A stretch of 64,000 nucleotides of DNA from NCBI RefSeq assembly GCF_002994745.2, contig NC_037092.1, positions 14,995,501 to 15,059,500 of the forward strand. The letters are read 5' to 3'. The translations under genes were made by a program, and so were the position numbers. The stretch comes from Rosa chinensis. Lineage: Eukaryota; Streptophyta; Magnoliopsida; Rosales; Rosaceae. This document shows positions 1 through 14,358 of the stretch, piece after piece. A model generated the notes under the pieces. That model was not told the DNA's origin. It saw only the letters and a program-made list of their open reading frames with translations, and searched no databases. Each line of letters begins with the position of its first letter. Positions within the stretch are counted from its first letter, which is position 1.

Positions 1-2
1 CA

Positions 3-1163
3 CCCTCTATTTGTAGCATAAAAGGTATGTACATCCTTTCACTAAGAAACAATAAGTTATCTGGAGAGTTTCCTCAAGCATGGGGTCTGTGGAAAGAAAT
101 AAATGTTGTAGATGTAGCATACAACAATCTCTCTGGTAATATTCCGAGCTCAATGGGTATCCCAAGGACTCTTGTTGTATTGAAGATGAACAACAATAAT
201 TTTGGTGGCAAAATTCCTTCTTCCTTGCATAATTGTTCTAAGTTGAGCAGACTTGATCTTGGAGGCAACAAATTCACTGGAATATTGCCTTTGTGGATAG
301 GATCAAAGCTGGCCGAATTGCAAATGCTACAATTGCGATCAAACTTCTTAAGTGGACACATCCCTCAACAATTGTGCAATCTTTCCTACCTCCACATCCT
401 AGACCTTGCTCACAACAACTTTTCTGGGACCATTCCCAAGTGTTTTAATGGTATGACTTCTCTAGTCAATGAAGATGGCTATTTATTGGGAGCCTATATT
501 TATGAGGAAACAACAGTAATATTGAAAGGAAGAGAATTCAAATATAGTGACATGATTATGGAATATGTAAAGAGCATTGATCTTTCATCAAATAATTTAG
601 AAGGTGAAATCCCGGAAGAAATATGCAGTCTCATTGAGTTGGGTACCCTGAACTTGTCAAGGAATCAATTAAGTGGAAACATTCCCTCTAAGATTGGGAA
701 TCTATCTTGGTTAGAGACCCTTGATCTTTCACACAACCACCTCATGGGAGAGATTCCTCAAAGCTTTTCTTCGTTGACCTTCTTGTCTTACTTGAACTTG
801 TCTTACAATAACTTGACTGGAAGAATTCCTTTGGGCAATCAACTCCTGACGCTTGATGATCCATCTATTTACGAGGGCAATCCATCACTGTGCGGGTTTC
901 CTCTTTCAACAGATTGCCTGGGAGATGAGATACCTGAAGAACAATTTTCTTCTGGAGGAGGCAATAAAGATGAAGATAACAATTCAAAGCTTGGTTTCTA
1001 TGTTAGCATAATTCTCGGGTTTGTCGTAGGCTTTTGGGGTGTTTGTGGCACATTACTGATAAAGAAGTCATGGAGGTATGCATATTTTCGGTTCTTTGAC
1101 AACATCAAAGACAGAGTAGCTAGCAGTTGCAATGGAAGTGCATGGTTTGCAAAGGAAACTTGA
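3..1163 (+). CDS. LRR receptor-like protein (RLP), C-terminal part, 5' cut by window edge
   Basis: The frame is open to the first bases of the window, so the gene starts upstream; the Met at 27 is internal. About seven plant-type LRRs (LxxNxLSGxIP) are followed by a non-LRR island (about residues 149-180 of the visible part, with the TVILKGRE stretch), four more LRRs, a cysteine cap around NPSLCGFPLSTDC, an acidic stretch, one transmembrane helix (about residues 323-346) and a short basic tail with no kinase. This order is that of Cf-9/EIX2-type RLPs, which sit in the plasma membrane and signal through partner kinases, usually in immunity or development. The ligand cannot be told. No in-frame stop interrupts the visible part. 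AATAAA-like signals follow near 1308. Confidence 0.9.
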   Translation, partial: PSICSIKGMYILSLRNNKLSGEFPQAWGLWKEINVVDVAYNNLSGNIPSSMGIPRTLVVLKMNNNNFGGKIPSSLHNCSKLSRLDLGGNKFTGILPLWIGSKLAELQMLQLRSNFLSGHIPQQLCNLSYLHILDLAHNNFSGTIPKCFNGMTSLVNEDGYLLGAYIYEETTVILKGREFKYSDMIMEYVKSIDLSSNNLEGEIPEEICSLIELGTLNLSRNQLSGNIPSKIGNLSWLETLDLSHNHLMGEIPQSFSSLTFLSYLNLSYNNLTGRIPLGNQLLTLDDPSIYEGNPSLCGFPLSTDCLGDEIPEEQFSSGGGNKDEDNNSKLGFYVSIILGFVVGFWGVCGTLLIKKSWRYAYFRFFDNIKDRVASSCNGSAWFAKET

Positions 1164-2821
1164 TTGGCAGAAGAAGCAATGAAGGTGGCTTAACAAGATG
1201 CATGCTACATACATGCAGCAACTAGAAATACATGTTCCTTTGCTAAACAGAATAGCTAACTTTCTGTTTTTCCTTTGTTCTCTTTTCCATCTGTTTACAA
1301 TGTTTCAATAAAAGATTTACATGTTCTGTAGCAACGAGAAATACTAGAAATGAATGTTTCTGTTGACTCTAGCTGTTTCTGTTTGGGAGAATACACTAGT
1401 GTCATCTACATGCAGTTTTCGCTCTTCTTTTATTTTATGGGCCAAACTTAGATGTTTTTCCTCTTAACTAATTTGAAAAGGAAGAAATAGCAGTGGCAAT
1501 TGCAGTGAAAGTAGCTCGATTCCTAGGAACCTTTGATTGGAGAAGGAACACTAATTGGTGTTATCTACTTTTGTTAGATATGTATACGATGCAAAGTCGA
1601 TTTGTTTTCTTTGCTCTGTATTCCATCTCTCGTAACATGTTTCAATAAGATGATCACATGGCAACTTGAAATAAAAATGAATGTTCTATTCATTGAGTCA
1701 TTCTAGTAGTTGGAAAAGTAAGCAGGAATTTTACAAATCTATACCTGAGAATATCCACACTAGGTGCTGCAGATTTTTATTTATATCTGTCAGCTTCCCA
1801 ATGCTGAATGGAAGCTAATGTTGGGTTGTCATGGCAGATATATTGTTTTTATTTTGAACTAAAGCTCTTGGAACATGTTTTGACTGTCACACATTCTGGA
1901 CTGAAGAATTCGAGCTTTTTCTTGTTGATTTTCCCGTCAAAATCGATAGTTGAAGTTTGAACAACAATACTTTTTTTTTTTTTCACTGATACTAATTTCA
2001 GTAATTTGACCAACCCTAAAATCAATTCAACTTTGATCTTTGTTTATAAAATACTAGGCGTGGAATCGGTCCCGTACTGCCAGTGTTCTGGCCGTATCCG
2101 GTACGTAAACCGACCGACCCGATTTCAGACTCGTCCGACCAATCTGTTCCACACTTCCACTTCATATTGCAAAGATAGCCACACACAAACCAACGGCATC
2201 CCTCTCCTTTTTAAGGATTCGTGTGCATGTTTTTTGTGTTGTAAGTGTTGCGTCGTCAAATGCTTATAATCCGTTTAATGTTATAAGTGTTTCGTCAATG
2301 TGTTTATTTTTTAAGAATGTTTTCTTCCACACACTATAGAGTTAAAAGTTTCAAAAACCTCTACTTCTAAAAAATATATTTATAAATATGACATACACCG
2401 AGCGTGACAGAATTTTCAAATATTCTCCATTACTCCAAACGCACTAAAGCAACAAAGTAATGAAACTTAAGCCCGAAGTGCATGTCGATGCTGTTGCCTT
2501 TGTTCGCATCAGGCAAATCAAAAAAAAGAAGAAGAAGACAACCTTAATTTGCGGGAACAGATTAAACAACCAAAACGGTTTATAACAAAATAATAATTTG
2601 AACAGTATAATACGTATCCTAGTAAAACTCGAAGTCCCGATTCCCGAAGAGAAACGACCTGCCCCCCAGCCGGTGTTTCCGTACAAGACTACAAGTCGTA
2701 TTTTCCTTCAAACAGAGAGAGACTGAGAAACAGAGAAGAGGGTCTCTGTTTTGCTTTGTCTCTGTTCTTCTCTCAGAACCCAGAAAACCCAAAAGACCCG
2801 AAACCCCGTTTGCAATTGAAG
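1164..2821. other. Intergenic: RLP 3' UTR and CCT promoter/5' UTR
   Basis: No gene is seen. The first part is the RLP 3' UTR. Around 1600-1700 the sequence partly repeats 1270-1380 (ttccatctSt..., tgtttcaataa, then aaatgaatgtt and a ttgaSTc motif), as if the 3' UTR was once duplicated and diverged. A 14-base T run lies at 1970-1983. The last 110 bases before 2822 are the purine/pyrimidine-rich leader of CCT. Confidence 0.5.
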
Positions 2822-5645
<2,824 letters not shown>

Positions 5646-7039
5646 GTTAGTTATTGTTGTTGTCCTTTGATTGGGCTGATATACTTAGCTAAGAAACAGC
5701 TTTAATCAAGCTTAAAGATCTTTAATACACAATGATTAGAATTCTGTAATTTCTATTTCAGCTCACAGTTTCCTGTTTGAATTAGTTGGCGCATTATGTC
5801 CATTACTTTTCAGTTATCCTGGATGTATATTTGTATGTGGTGGCATATACTGATACAGGCAACACACGAAGAACTTTACTGAAATGGACGTCAACTTCAA
5901 ATCTCAATTATATATTGTTCCAAGATTGCCGTGGGATTTAAGTTGGTGATTTTTGTCCCATTTTTCTCATCGTCTCATGAGGCCAAGAAGTGACATAACA
6001 CTGAAGGCTTTTTGCAGTTCCCATAAAAACCAGATGCAAGTCCACTAGAAGGAGCTCAGACATGCTTTTTCTGGTCCTATTATCATGATTGAGCATAAAT
6101 GTGATCCCTCTCACCGGATCTTTGACATGGAGGAATAGGTAGCGTAATTGCTTGTCCTTGAGGTAGTTCGGGAAATTTGGTGCTAGTGGTTTCCAACTCT
6201 CCATGACAGCATGTTTTAGAAAAGTGTGTTTTTCCTATTTGGCGGGCTATCTTTCTGTTTGCTATGCTATCTATGTGTTTAGTCAACAAGAAACTCAAGC
6301 GGGTGTTTTAATACCACAAATAAATCCCAAATTGCGGTTTATATACAAAGATTTGTAGCTCTAATTGTTAGGCATGGTTTATATTGTGAAAATTCATAGC
6401 CTCAACTCAACTCCATGAAACTTGACCCCATAATAATTTCTAAAAAAATTTCCAATCAACATCATGATTTCTACCAAAAACTGTGGGGACTATAACACAT
6501 GATTTTTTCCCCTTAAATAATGATTTTTAAACTCTTCTTTTCAAAGTAAGAAAACAATGAAACACATTAAAAAATTCGTTCAAAATTGTAATGTTCCGTC
6601 AACAAAAACACGTTCTAAGGATCATGCTCTACGAATGGTGAGCTTATGATAGAAGAAAATTTACAAAAAAACTAGTGTTAACAAAGTTTAACATGTTTCG
6701 GCAATGCCATTTATTTCCTAACTTGAGTGCCCCTATGGCACCTCCCAACGTGCTAAACCATACAAAACTTCATTTCTATTCATGTTTCGTAGTCTTACAA
6801 TTGGTAAAGCATGATATTTAGAATGTGTTATAATTGATAGAAAACCGAAAGCTTTGATGTTTTTTTTTTTTACTAAAATTTCTTTTGATGTTTCAGTGGT
6901 TTGCAAGTTCACGCATATTCTAAAAGTTTTTCGCGAATACTAAACTCATGGCACAAGTGAATTTCACATGACACATGAAATTTAGAAAATCGCCCTTGGC
7001 ACTTTCAAACATGTTAAACCAAGTCAATCCCTATTTTTA
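5646..7039. other. Intergenic: CCT 3' UTR and unassigned AT-rich DNA
   Basis: The CCT 3' UTR occupies roughly the first 250 bases. Short open frames on the minus strand (5938-6298) have no recognisable domain. Nothing else is identified before the TSD (7029-7039) of the next element. Confidence 0.4.
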
Positions 7040-8136
7040 GAGTTTTTATCACCAACAGGATCTAAACTTTTCGAACCGGACAGAATGATACCTAACTTTC
7101 AAAAGTGATTAAAATGACACCTAAACTTGGAAAAACAAATCAACTTGATACCTCTGCTTATTTTCCTTTACTTCTCCGTTAAAACTGATCATATGCGGTG
7201 CATGTCAGCATGTGCAATGTTTTGTGGGGTTCCAGTAGTATTTTCACACAAGAATAGTTTTTTAATCATTTATTATTTTGTTGCTTCTCTTCTTCTTCTT
7301 CTATCGTCTCCCTCTCTCCCTCTCCCTTTTTCTCTGTTTCTTCAGGAGGTGGGAAACATCCTAACCTTATTTGTTTTTAAGATGCATTTATCAGGGTATT
7401 CAGTGATGCCATACATATGGTCCACCCAACTAAACATAGAATCAAATGAATTTCTATGAAAATGGGATTGAATATATTAACGAATTTGTGATGTGCAATT
7501 GCAGGTACTTATAATTTCTATGAAAATGGGATTGAATAGAATGACGAATTTGTGATGTGCAATTGTAGGTACTTATTAACTGAGTTTCTACGTTGGAATT
7601 GAAATTGAATGGAATGGAATGGTGGTTCTTGATTTACAATTATTGTTTGATTTGGAGATTAGTTGTTTTTTCTAATAACAATTGAGATTCATTTTCTTTT
7701 TCTTTCACATTCCTTCCTTAGATCTAGACATTAACAATGACGAATTTCAATTCTATGGAAAAATTTTGGGTTATAGATGCAATATGCACAAGGAAGATGA
7801 TTGAGCTAAAGTAGGGCCATCACAAGTAAAGAAGAATTAAGCTTGGGTACGTAGTTAGGTTGTAGATGCAATATGCAGATTGCATAAGGATGACGAAGAA
7901 GGAGAACATGAAAAGAGGAAGAGAAAAAAATTAAAGGATAATATTGTCATTTCCAACTACAAAATGAGTGAAAAATTGTATATAACCTTAGATTTAATAG
8001 AGATGTGAAGGAAAACGAACAAAGGTGTTAAATTGATCAGTTTTTGTAAGTCTAGATACTTCTTTGATTACTTTTGAAAGTTGGGTATCATTATGTCTGG
8101 TGCAAGAAAGTTTAGTTCCCAATGGTGATTAAAAGC
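7040..8136. mobile_element. MULE-like element, non-autonomous
   Basis: Terminal inverted repeats of roughly 100 bp: the left end (ttttatcaccaacagg, aatgatacctaactttcaaa) recurs reversed at the right end (ttgaaagttgggtatcatt, aatggtgattaaaa). An 11-base perfect TSD, ccctattttta, lies at 7029-7039 and 8137-8147, in the 9-11 bp range of Mutator-like elements. No transposase is seen. The interior holds a 64-bp tandem duplication. Confidence 0.82.
7449..7576. repeat. Two-copy tandem duplication, 64-bp unit
   Basis: aatttctatgaaaatggg begins at 7449 and again at 7513; both copies end in ggtacttat, with a few substitutions between them. It lies inside the MULE-like element. Confidence 0.85.
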
Positions 8137-8147
8137 CCCTATTTTTA

Positions 8148-8422
8148 TTCTATGCAAAGAATCTCAAATTTTACTCAGTAAATGATATCTTATAACCTAT
8201 TATAATTAAATAATTATTAATTACATTACATAATCTTTACATGTATTTTTTAATTTTTTAATTTTTTTTTACATGTATATTGTTTAACTATTTATTTACT
8301 TACTCATTAATATTTTATTTAAAGAATAATAATTAGAGATATAATATGCAAGGCACACTAAAATTTGATATATAGATATACCTAAATCTTCTATCCCAAA
8401 TAGCATGGATGTTATCCAATGA
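8148..8422. other. AT-rich intergenic spacer
   Basis: Strongly AT-rich DNA with no gene or bounded element. Its right edge is the TSD (aaacttaa, 8423-8430) of the large nested block. Confidence 0.4.
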
Positions 8423-8780
8423 AAACTTAAGGGTGCAGTTATTGCCACCCTACTAACTACTTTCTTCACCCTAAATTCTCTTCTCACCCTACGTATATTT
8501 TTCAAATTTACTTAGTTCACCCATTCACCGTGCCCAAAATATCCTTTTTCAATGTAGTAGGGGTGGCAAATTGGGCCGAAGCAACTGAACCAGCCTGAAT
8601 TCGAACCGGCCCGAACCGATTTGGGTTGAGAACTCAGCCTACTGATTTTCGGCTCGGCTGAGCCGTACCGATGGCTCGTATCGGCTCGGCTACTGTATGA
8701 GATACTGCATACCGTCGGTATACCGTACCGATCGTATACACGTATACATACCGAATTATATACAAAATATATATAACTTT

Positions 8781-8852
8781 GCAAGAGGTGGGCTTCGAAC
8801 CCCTCACCTCTTATACACCAACCCAACTCCCAACCACTAGAGCTGAAGCTGC
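8781..8852 (-). other. tRNA-like (pol III promoter-like) segment
   Basis: Read on the minus strand, agctctagtggttgggag resembles a tRNA A box. About 40 bases later ggttcgaagcc fits the B box consensus ggttcgaancc, closed by acctcttgc against the earlier gaggtg. It is not a usable tRNA gene; a tRNA or SINE relic inside the hAT-like element fits best. Confidence 0.55.
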
Positions 8853-8925
8853 TTTTAATATATTATGTACAAACTTTATATTTATAGTTTCTTAAATGAT
8901 AGATTAAACAAAACAAAGCTCCTTT

Positions 8926-8928
<3 letters not shown>

Positions 8929-8974
<46 letters not shown>
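8929..8974. repeat. (CT)n microsatellite
   Basis: Uninterrupted CT repeat of about 22 units inside the level-2a element. Confidence 0.95.
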
Positions 8975-8976
<2 letters not shown>

Positions 8977-9929
8977 GTCTCTTCTATCTTCTCCTTCGAC
9001 GTTCTTCTTCTTCTTCACAGACGTGTGGCTTTGCTCAAGTTATGCTTCATCTTCTCATCTTTTTTGTTTTTTTTTGTTTCCTCCACAATCCCCATCAAAT
9101 CAACATCAGATCATCCTCATCTAATCAAATCAACATCAGATTCATCATCAGATCATCCTCATCTAATTAGTAATTACCACATCTTCCATTATTAAATCAA
9201 CATCGTCATCTGATCATCCTCATCTCCAACATCATGAATCTCGGTGGAGGAGGAAGAAAAAAAGTCTCAAAATCATCAGATTTCAGACATGAATCTCCGG
9301 CTGAAAATCCACTCAAAACCGAACTATGTTAACCAAAATCTCGGCTTGCTGACAGTCGGTATACCGACTATGTCGGATCGGCGGTGGTTTGAAAATCTTG
9401 ATACCAACAGAGGTCGGTTCGGCAGTGGTTTGGGGAAAAATGGATCGGTTTAGTACCGAATCCAGCCCTAATGTAGGGTACTCGGGTTTAACTCAAATTC
9501 TTTTTCTATTTGACTTTCTTCGCGTCTCAAATTCTTTTTTTTTGTTAGCATAACATGAGAACGTACAATTGAATATGATGAATGCTAAGAAAGAAAACGT
9601 TAGGGTTTAGCGATGAATGAAGTTTAAGTACATGTTTTGTATGGTGTAATAAGATTATAATTTAATTTTTTCTTAGAGTTAATTACATATAAGTGCATCT
9701 TTGAATGTTTTTTTAGCCATAAGGTCACCAACTAATTTTTCCCCCCATAAGGCCACTAGATTAAAAATGGTGTTATATTTTGGATATAAAAATCAACATA
9801 TTTACATAAATGCAACTAGAGTAAAAAGTCAACAACCATGCTCTCTCTCTTGTCCAGCGAGGTCTCCGGTCACCTCTGGCTAACTCCGGCGGGTCTCTGG
9901 CCAACTTCCAGCAAACTCCGGCGACCACA

Positions 9930-10286
9930 AAAGCTACTATCACTAACACCAAAAGCTACTATAGCTAGCAACAAAAGCTACTATGATGAGATTTCCAGCA
10001 ACCTCACCGAGGTCACAAAAGTTACTATCACTAGCAATAAAAACTACTGTCACTAGCAACAAAAGCTACGTTGGTGAGATTTCCGACGAGGTCACAAAAA
10101 CCACTATCACCAGAAACAAAAGCTACTGTCACAAACAAAAGCGACGCTGGTGAGATTTCCAACAAGGTCAGAAAACCTACTATCACCAGCAACAAAAGCT
10201 ACTGTCACAAATGAAAGATACGCTCCTGAAAATCAAAAGCTACTAACACCATTAACAAAATCTACTGTCACCGACACAAAAAGATA
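9930..10286 (+). repeat. Degenerate AAAGCTACT minisatellite, left part
   Basis: aaaagctact followed by atcac/gtcac and a variable caacaacca-like spacer recurs about a dozen times. The array continues beyond the nested element at 14128, showing that one array was split by the level-3a insertion. Confidence 0.75.
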
Positions 10287-10420
10287 CTCTCACCTAGGGG
10301 TCATCATGGGCTGGGTTAGGGCCGGCCCTACCCTAAATTTTAGGGTTTAGGGTTAGGCCGGGTCTGGCCTAGTCAAAGTCAACAAAATTTAGGGCTGGAT
10401 AGGGTCGGGCCGGGGCTTAA

Positions 10421-12514
10421 TGATAGGAGCATTTTAATGCGACATTTTAAATGTTATTTCCTCATATTTACTTAGTTATTTCCTTTAATAAATCCTTTTA
10501 TTTAGGAAAGTTTATATTTTTAGGAAGTTTCTACTTTAGTAATAGTTTCTATTTTCAGGTCCTATGGAGCAAACGAAGCTGAAATGAGCTAAAAAGAAGA
10601 AATGAAGTTTTCTTGGTCCAGCCAGGAAATCTTGTTTCAACCAGGAAACCATGTTCAGAAGAGGAAACTTTGTCAAGCAAGACTCTTGAGCCAGCCAGGA
10701 AGCATGATAGAAATAATGAAGAAAAATGATGTTGAGAGAAGAGTCCTTGAGGCACTAGGAGAACACATGGCTTGAACATTACGCATGGAGGCCCAAGAAT
10801 CTTTTGGATTAATTTGGATTTTCGGCAAATGGAGAAAGCCCATTGGATTTAGGGTTTTGTGAAAGTCAAAAAGGGATTTTTAGAGAATAAATCTTTAATT
10901 GCTATGAATTATCAAGAGAAGATCAAAGAGATTACATTGAGAATATCAAGGGAGAATTTCAAGGGATTGTGCAACAAGAAAAGGCTAAAAACAAGTCCAG
11001 ATTCATCCCTCAAGATATGTTGGCCGAAATTAAGGAATTAAAATCTGCAGTTTTAATGTGAAAATCAAGAGAAAATCAAGGGGAGAATGTTAAGGATAAA
11101 GCCATGGAGAGATTTAAGGGAGAAAAGGTTCAAAATACGTCCGGATACATTGTTTAGGTTTATGCCTAGATATTTGGCCGAAAATTGTGAATAAAATCAG
11201 ATTAAATCATGGAAAATTCGGCAACAATATATTAGGGATTGATTTTGGAGCTTTTTGATTGGTTGGATGACACAACAGAGCTGACGTGGTGCTACGTGAT
11301 TGGTCGAAGCTGTGTGGCATAATCAGATTAATTCCTTGGGAAATTAAAAGAAGGATCATGAAGCTTGGCCGTCCCCCTATATAAACCCCCCCAAGCTTGA
11401 TGTTTAAACATTCTCTCATTCAGAAAATACTTCCATAACATCAGAAAGCTCTCTCCCTCTCTCCATTCTCTAGTTGCAAGTTCTGCGTTTTCAAGCAAGA
11501 AAGAGGAAGAAGAAGAAGGAGCCGTGAAGACATAGCCTCCATCATCCACCTTGAAGACTTGCTTCCAAGATTCAAGATCCAACGTTCAAGCTCTCCATCT
11601 CCATCTCCCCTCACGATGTAATTCATTCTTTTTCCTTGTAATCTTTTGATTTCCTTGTTTGGATTCGTAGGAACTTGTTTCTAGTTAACAATAACATTTA
11701 GGGCAAAGTTTAAGCCCAATTCTTATGTTTAAATAAAGATCTCGAATTCCATAATTGTGATTCTAAGTTGCTTATGTGAGTTTGTTCGATTGAATTTGCT
11801 TGACAGAAAACTTTTATATGTTTATCTTATTTGGGTCGACACTTATAGGATTTGCGTGTAATTGGTGCTAGATTTAGGTAAACGATTCACCTAATAGTTT
11901 TGTGAACCTAAATCACAAGTAGTAAAGGCTTTGGACAAAGGTCAAATTCAATTGAAGAGGATTGCAAATAGGTGAACTTATTCATAACTAGGTTGTGCAC
12001 TTAAGTTGATAACCTTTCTCTATGCTTCTTGCGTTGAACATGTTTTGATTAGCTAGCTTTCTAGACTATGATTGCATGTTTAATAGGATTGATCTAGGTG
12101 CTTTCACTTAGGTTAATTAGTAAAGGAAAGTAAAATATGGGAAATCATTTGCGTCGAATGTTTAACTTGATCAACTTCTTTCTCATGACTTAGATGATCA
12201 ATTATAGGATTTGAATCGAATTTGATTATATGGAATTAGTTTTGATCTTTGTTTCTTACGTTTCCCCTTTGTATATGTGTTTTTATATTTTCTTTGTTTT
12301 GTTTATTTTAGTTTCGAAAACCCAAGTCTAAAACAACCCTTTTTCGTTATTTGTCTATATTTTGTAAATATTATACTTTGTTTTTATTTTAATTCTTTAT
12401 TTGTTTTACAATGACAGGTGTACCCTCAATCCCAGGATTTGAACGATCCCTATTTACTATGTACTAACTATGACATTTTCAGGGTTAAATTATACGCTTA
12501 CTTTTAGCGTATCA
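10421..12514 (+). mobile_element. Solo LTR (level 4a), about 2.1 kb
   Basis: Starts tgataggagc and ends gcgtatca (TG...CA), with a 5-base perfect TSD cttaa at 10416-10420 and 12515-12519. A TATA box (cctatataaacccc, near 11377) followed by a pyrimidine-rich leader-like stretch gives plus orientation. No internal region, primer site or coding sequence is present, so recombination between two LTRs is the likely origin. The large size suggests Gypsy, but I cannot assign a lineage. Confidence 0.82.
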
Positions 12515-12831
12515 CTTAAATATGCTAACCCTTACCGGCCCTAAAAGCCAGTACTATAGGGCCGAAAGGGCCAGATCGGGCACACCTTCCGAATAGGGCC
12601 AAATAGGGCCGAAAAGGGCCTTATTTTGTTTAATAAAAAAAAAAACTTACATTATTATTTTTTCCTCAAAATGTGGCTCAATGGTTATATAGGTAATATA
12701 AGACATTGTTTTTAGTTGATCATATTTAATATGTGTGTGTATAGGAATAACTTATAACATTTATTAATATTAGTTAAGGTGGTTATATTCAATTAACTAT
12801 CTCTCTAAATCTCCTAATATTAATTGTTATG

Positions 12832-13840
12832 TGTAGGGGGCACTTTGATCGGAGTTGTACGGCAGTGGATATTCATGGGTAAGGACTCAAAACTTTGCCC
12901 CTTTGTCTGAGTTAGTGAAGACTAGGCCTAGCAAACTTCGAAGAATTAAAAATCCTAGGAAGCTTGCTATTGTGTTCTTCCCGGCAGCTCCTTGTATATG
13001 CAGGCAGTGAATTGAACATTCCAAGGGAGGCTTGGCAAGATGCATGTGGCGTGGGAGCTAAAAAAGCATGAGTTTGAGAAGAAGAGGTTCCAGCAGTGTT
13101 GTATACTGGTTGAGATTTGTGAGATAAGGGGGTTTGGACAGAAGATGAGTTTGAAAGGATGGAAAACTATGGATGGATGTGGGAGAGAGGAAACATGGGG
13201 GAAGAAGAGTGCTAGAGAGCTTGCTAGCACACCCCGTTCTGCCCTCTGCTTGGTTAGTAACATAGCTATTTATATGCAATTCCAGCAGCTAAAGGAATCT
13301 CGATGGAAGGTCTCTACTGCTGGGTAAAGAGATGGCTTGGGTTAAATGCATGTATTGGTTTTTGTAATGCCTCTTTGGCCTGTCAGGTTTTGTCTAAAGA
13401 AGATTGTGGAATAGGTTTGGCAGATTTTCTGCCGTGAAATCTGCTGCTGGGATTATGTGCTGCTGGGATTATGGGATTATGCTATGCGGCCAGGATCAAG
13501 AATCCTATGTTTAGCATTTACTATTTTGTTTGGTTCTAAAGGATTTGGGCTTGGGTTTTTGGGCTCTTTCTCTTCTTCACTTACCCGTATTAAGAGTTAG
13601 GCCGTTGGGCATGAATTTTGGTCCCAAGTCCAAAATTATCAACGAGCCTAAAACTAATAACGGGTCTCATTCAATTCCGTTACCTTCCACACCACACCCA
13701 TTCTTGTAAGCCCCAAGTGCGTGAATGTGGTTTGGGTCCACGTGCGTGGCGTAATGTTTGCGGGTGTAATTCGCCTCAAAATATGAATTAGGCCTTAAGG
13801 CATGAATTGGGCTTGTTAGCTGGATTTTTGGGTGTCAACA
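12832..13840 (-). mobile_element. Solo LTR (level 4b), about 1.0 kb, minus orientation
   Basis: On the minus strand it starts tgttgacacccaaaaatcc and ends gtgccccctaca. A 5-base perfect TSD, ttatg, lies at 12827-12831 and 13841-13845. A TATA box (gcatataaatag on the minus strand, near 13275) sits mid-LTR. There is no coding or internal sequence. Small open frames here (12967-13327) are spurious. Confidence 0.82.
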
Positions 13841-14127
13841 TTATGTAACAAAGAAAATAAAAACTAAAGAAAACAAAACTTAAGAAATCAATTACAAAGA
13901 AAGAGATAAATTGCATATTATAGAAAAAAGAGAAACATAATTAAAAAATAGAAAATTATTAGGGCTTATTCGGGTGGGCCGGGTTTCATTATCATGGCCC
14001 ATACCTTACCCTATTTTAAAAAGGGTCGGGCCGGCCCGCCCTAATGTAAGGGCCCGGATTGGGCTTCGGCCCTACGGGCCGGGCGGGTTTAGGGCCTAAG
14101 GGCCAAATGATGACCCCTACTCTCACC

Positions 14128-14349
14128 AACAACAAATGGCTACTGTCACCATCACCAGTAACAAAAGCTACTCTCATCATCACCAAAAGCTACTATCAAG
14201 CAGAACAAAAACTACACTAACCAACACAAAAACCTACTCTCACAAAAACCAAAAGTTACTACCAAGTAGAAAAAAAGCTACTCCCATAGACTAAGAAAGC
14301 TATTCTCAAAGTCTAACAAAGCTATGAAAATAAAAAGCTACTTCCATAG
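14128..14349 (+). repeat. AAAGCTACT minisatellite, middle part
   Basis: Continuation of the array at 9930-10286 (aaaagctactctca, aaaagctactatcaa and similar), bounded by the level-3a element on the left and the Pack-MULE on the right. Confidence 0.7.
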
Positions 14350-14358
14350 TTTTAAAAA

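Larger units (their letters stand above)
8559..9469. mobile_element. hAT-like non-autonomous element (level 2a)
   Basis: Starts aggggtggcaaattggg and ends ccgaatccagccct, so the terminal bases AGGGgTGG/AGGGcTGG are inverted. Flanks are aatgtagt (8551-8558) and aatgtagg (9470-9477), a TSD with one mismatch. Subterminal parts are rich in ggctcgg/accgatc-type short repeats. The interior has a tRNA-like segment and a CT microsatellite. Confidence 0.7.
10295..14119. mobile_element. GC-rich hAT-like element (level 3a), split by two solo LTRs
   Basis: The start taggggtcatcatgggc and the end aaatgatgacccct(a) are inverted repeats. An 8-base perfect TSD, ctctcacc, lies at 10287-10294 and 14120-14127. 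Subterminal sequence is packed with gggcc/ggccc motifs (10310-10420, 12530-12620, 13970-14105). Without its two solo LTRs it would be about 712 bp. A tRNA A-box-like stretch (gtggctcaatggtta, near 12672) lies in the AT-rich middle. Confidence 0.85.

Noticed and set aside
8865..9453. Small proteins from 8865 and 9244
   Set aside because: They lie in the hAT-like element, one crossing a CT repeat; no homology recognised.
10330..10355. Telomere-like tttagggtttaggg
   Set aside because: Only two units within the gggcc-rich arm of a hAT-like element; no array.
12967..13327. Open frames near 13000-13300
   Set aside because: Inside a solo LTR with its own TSD; no domain.
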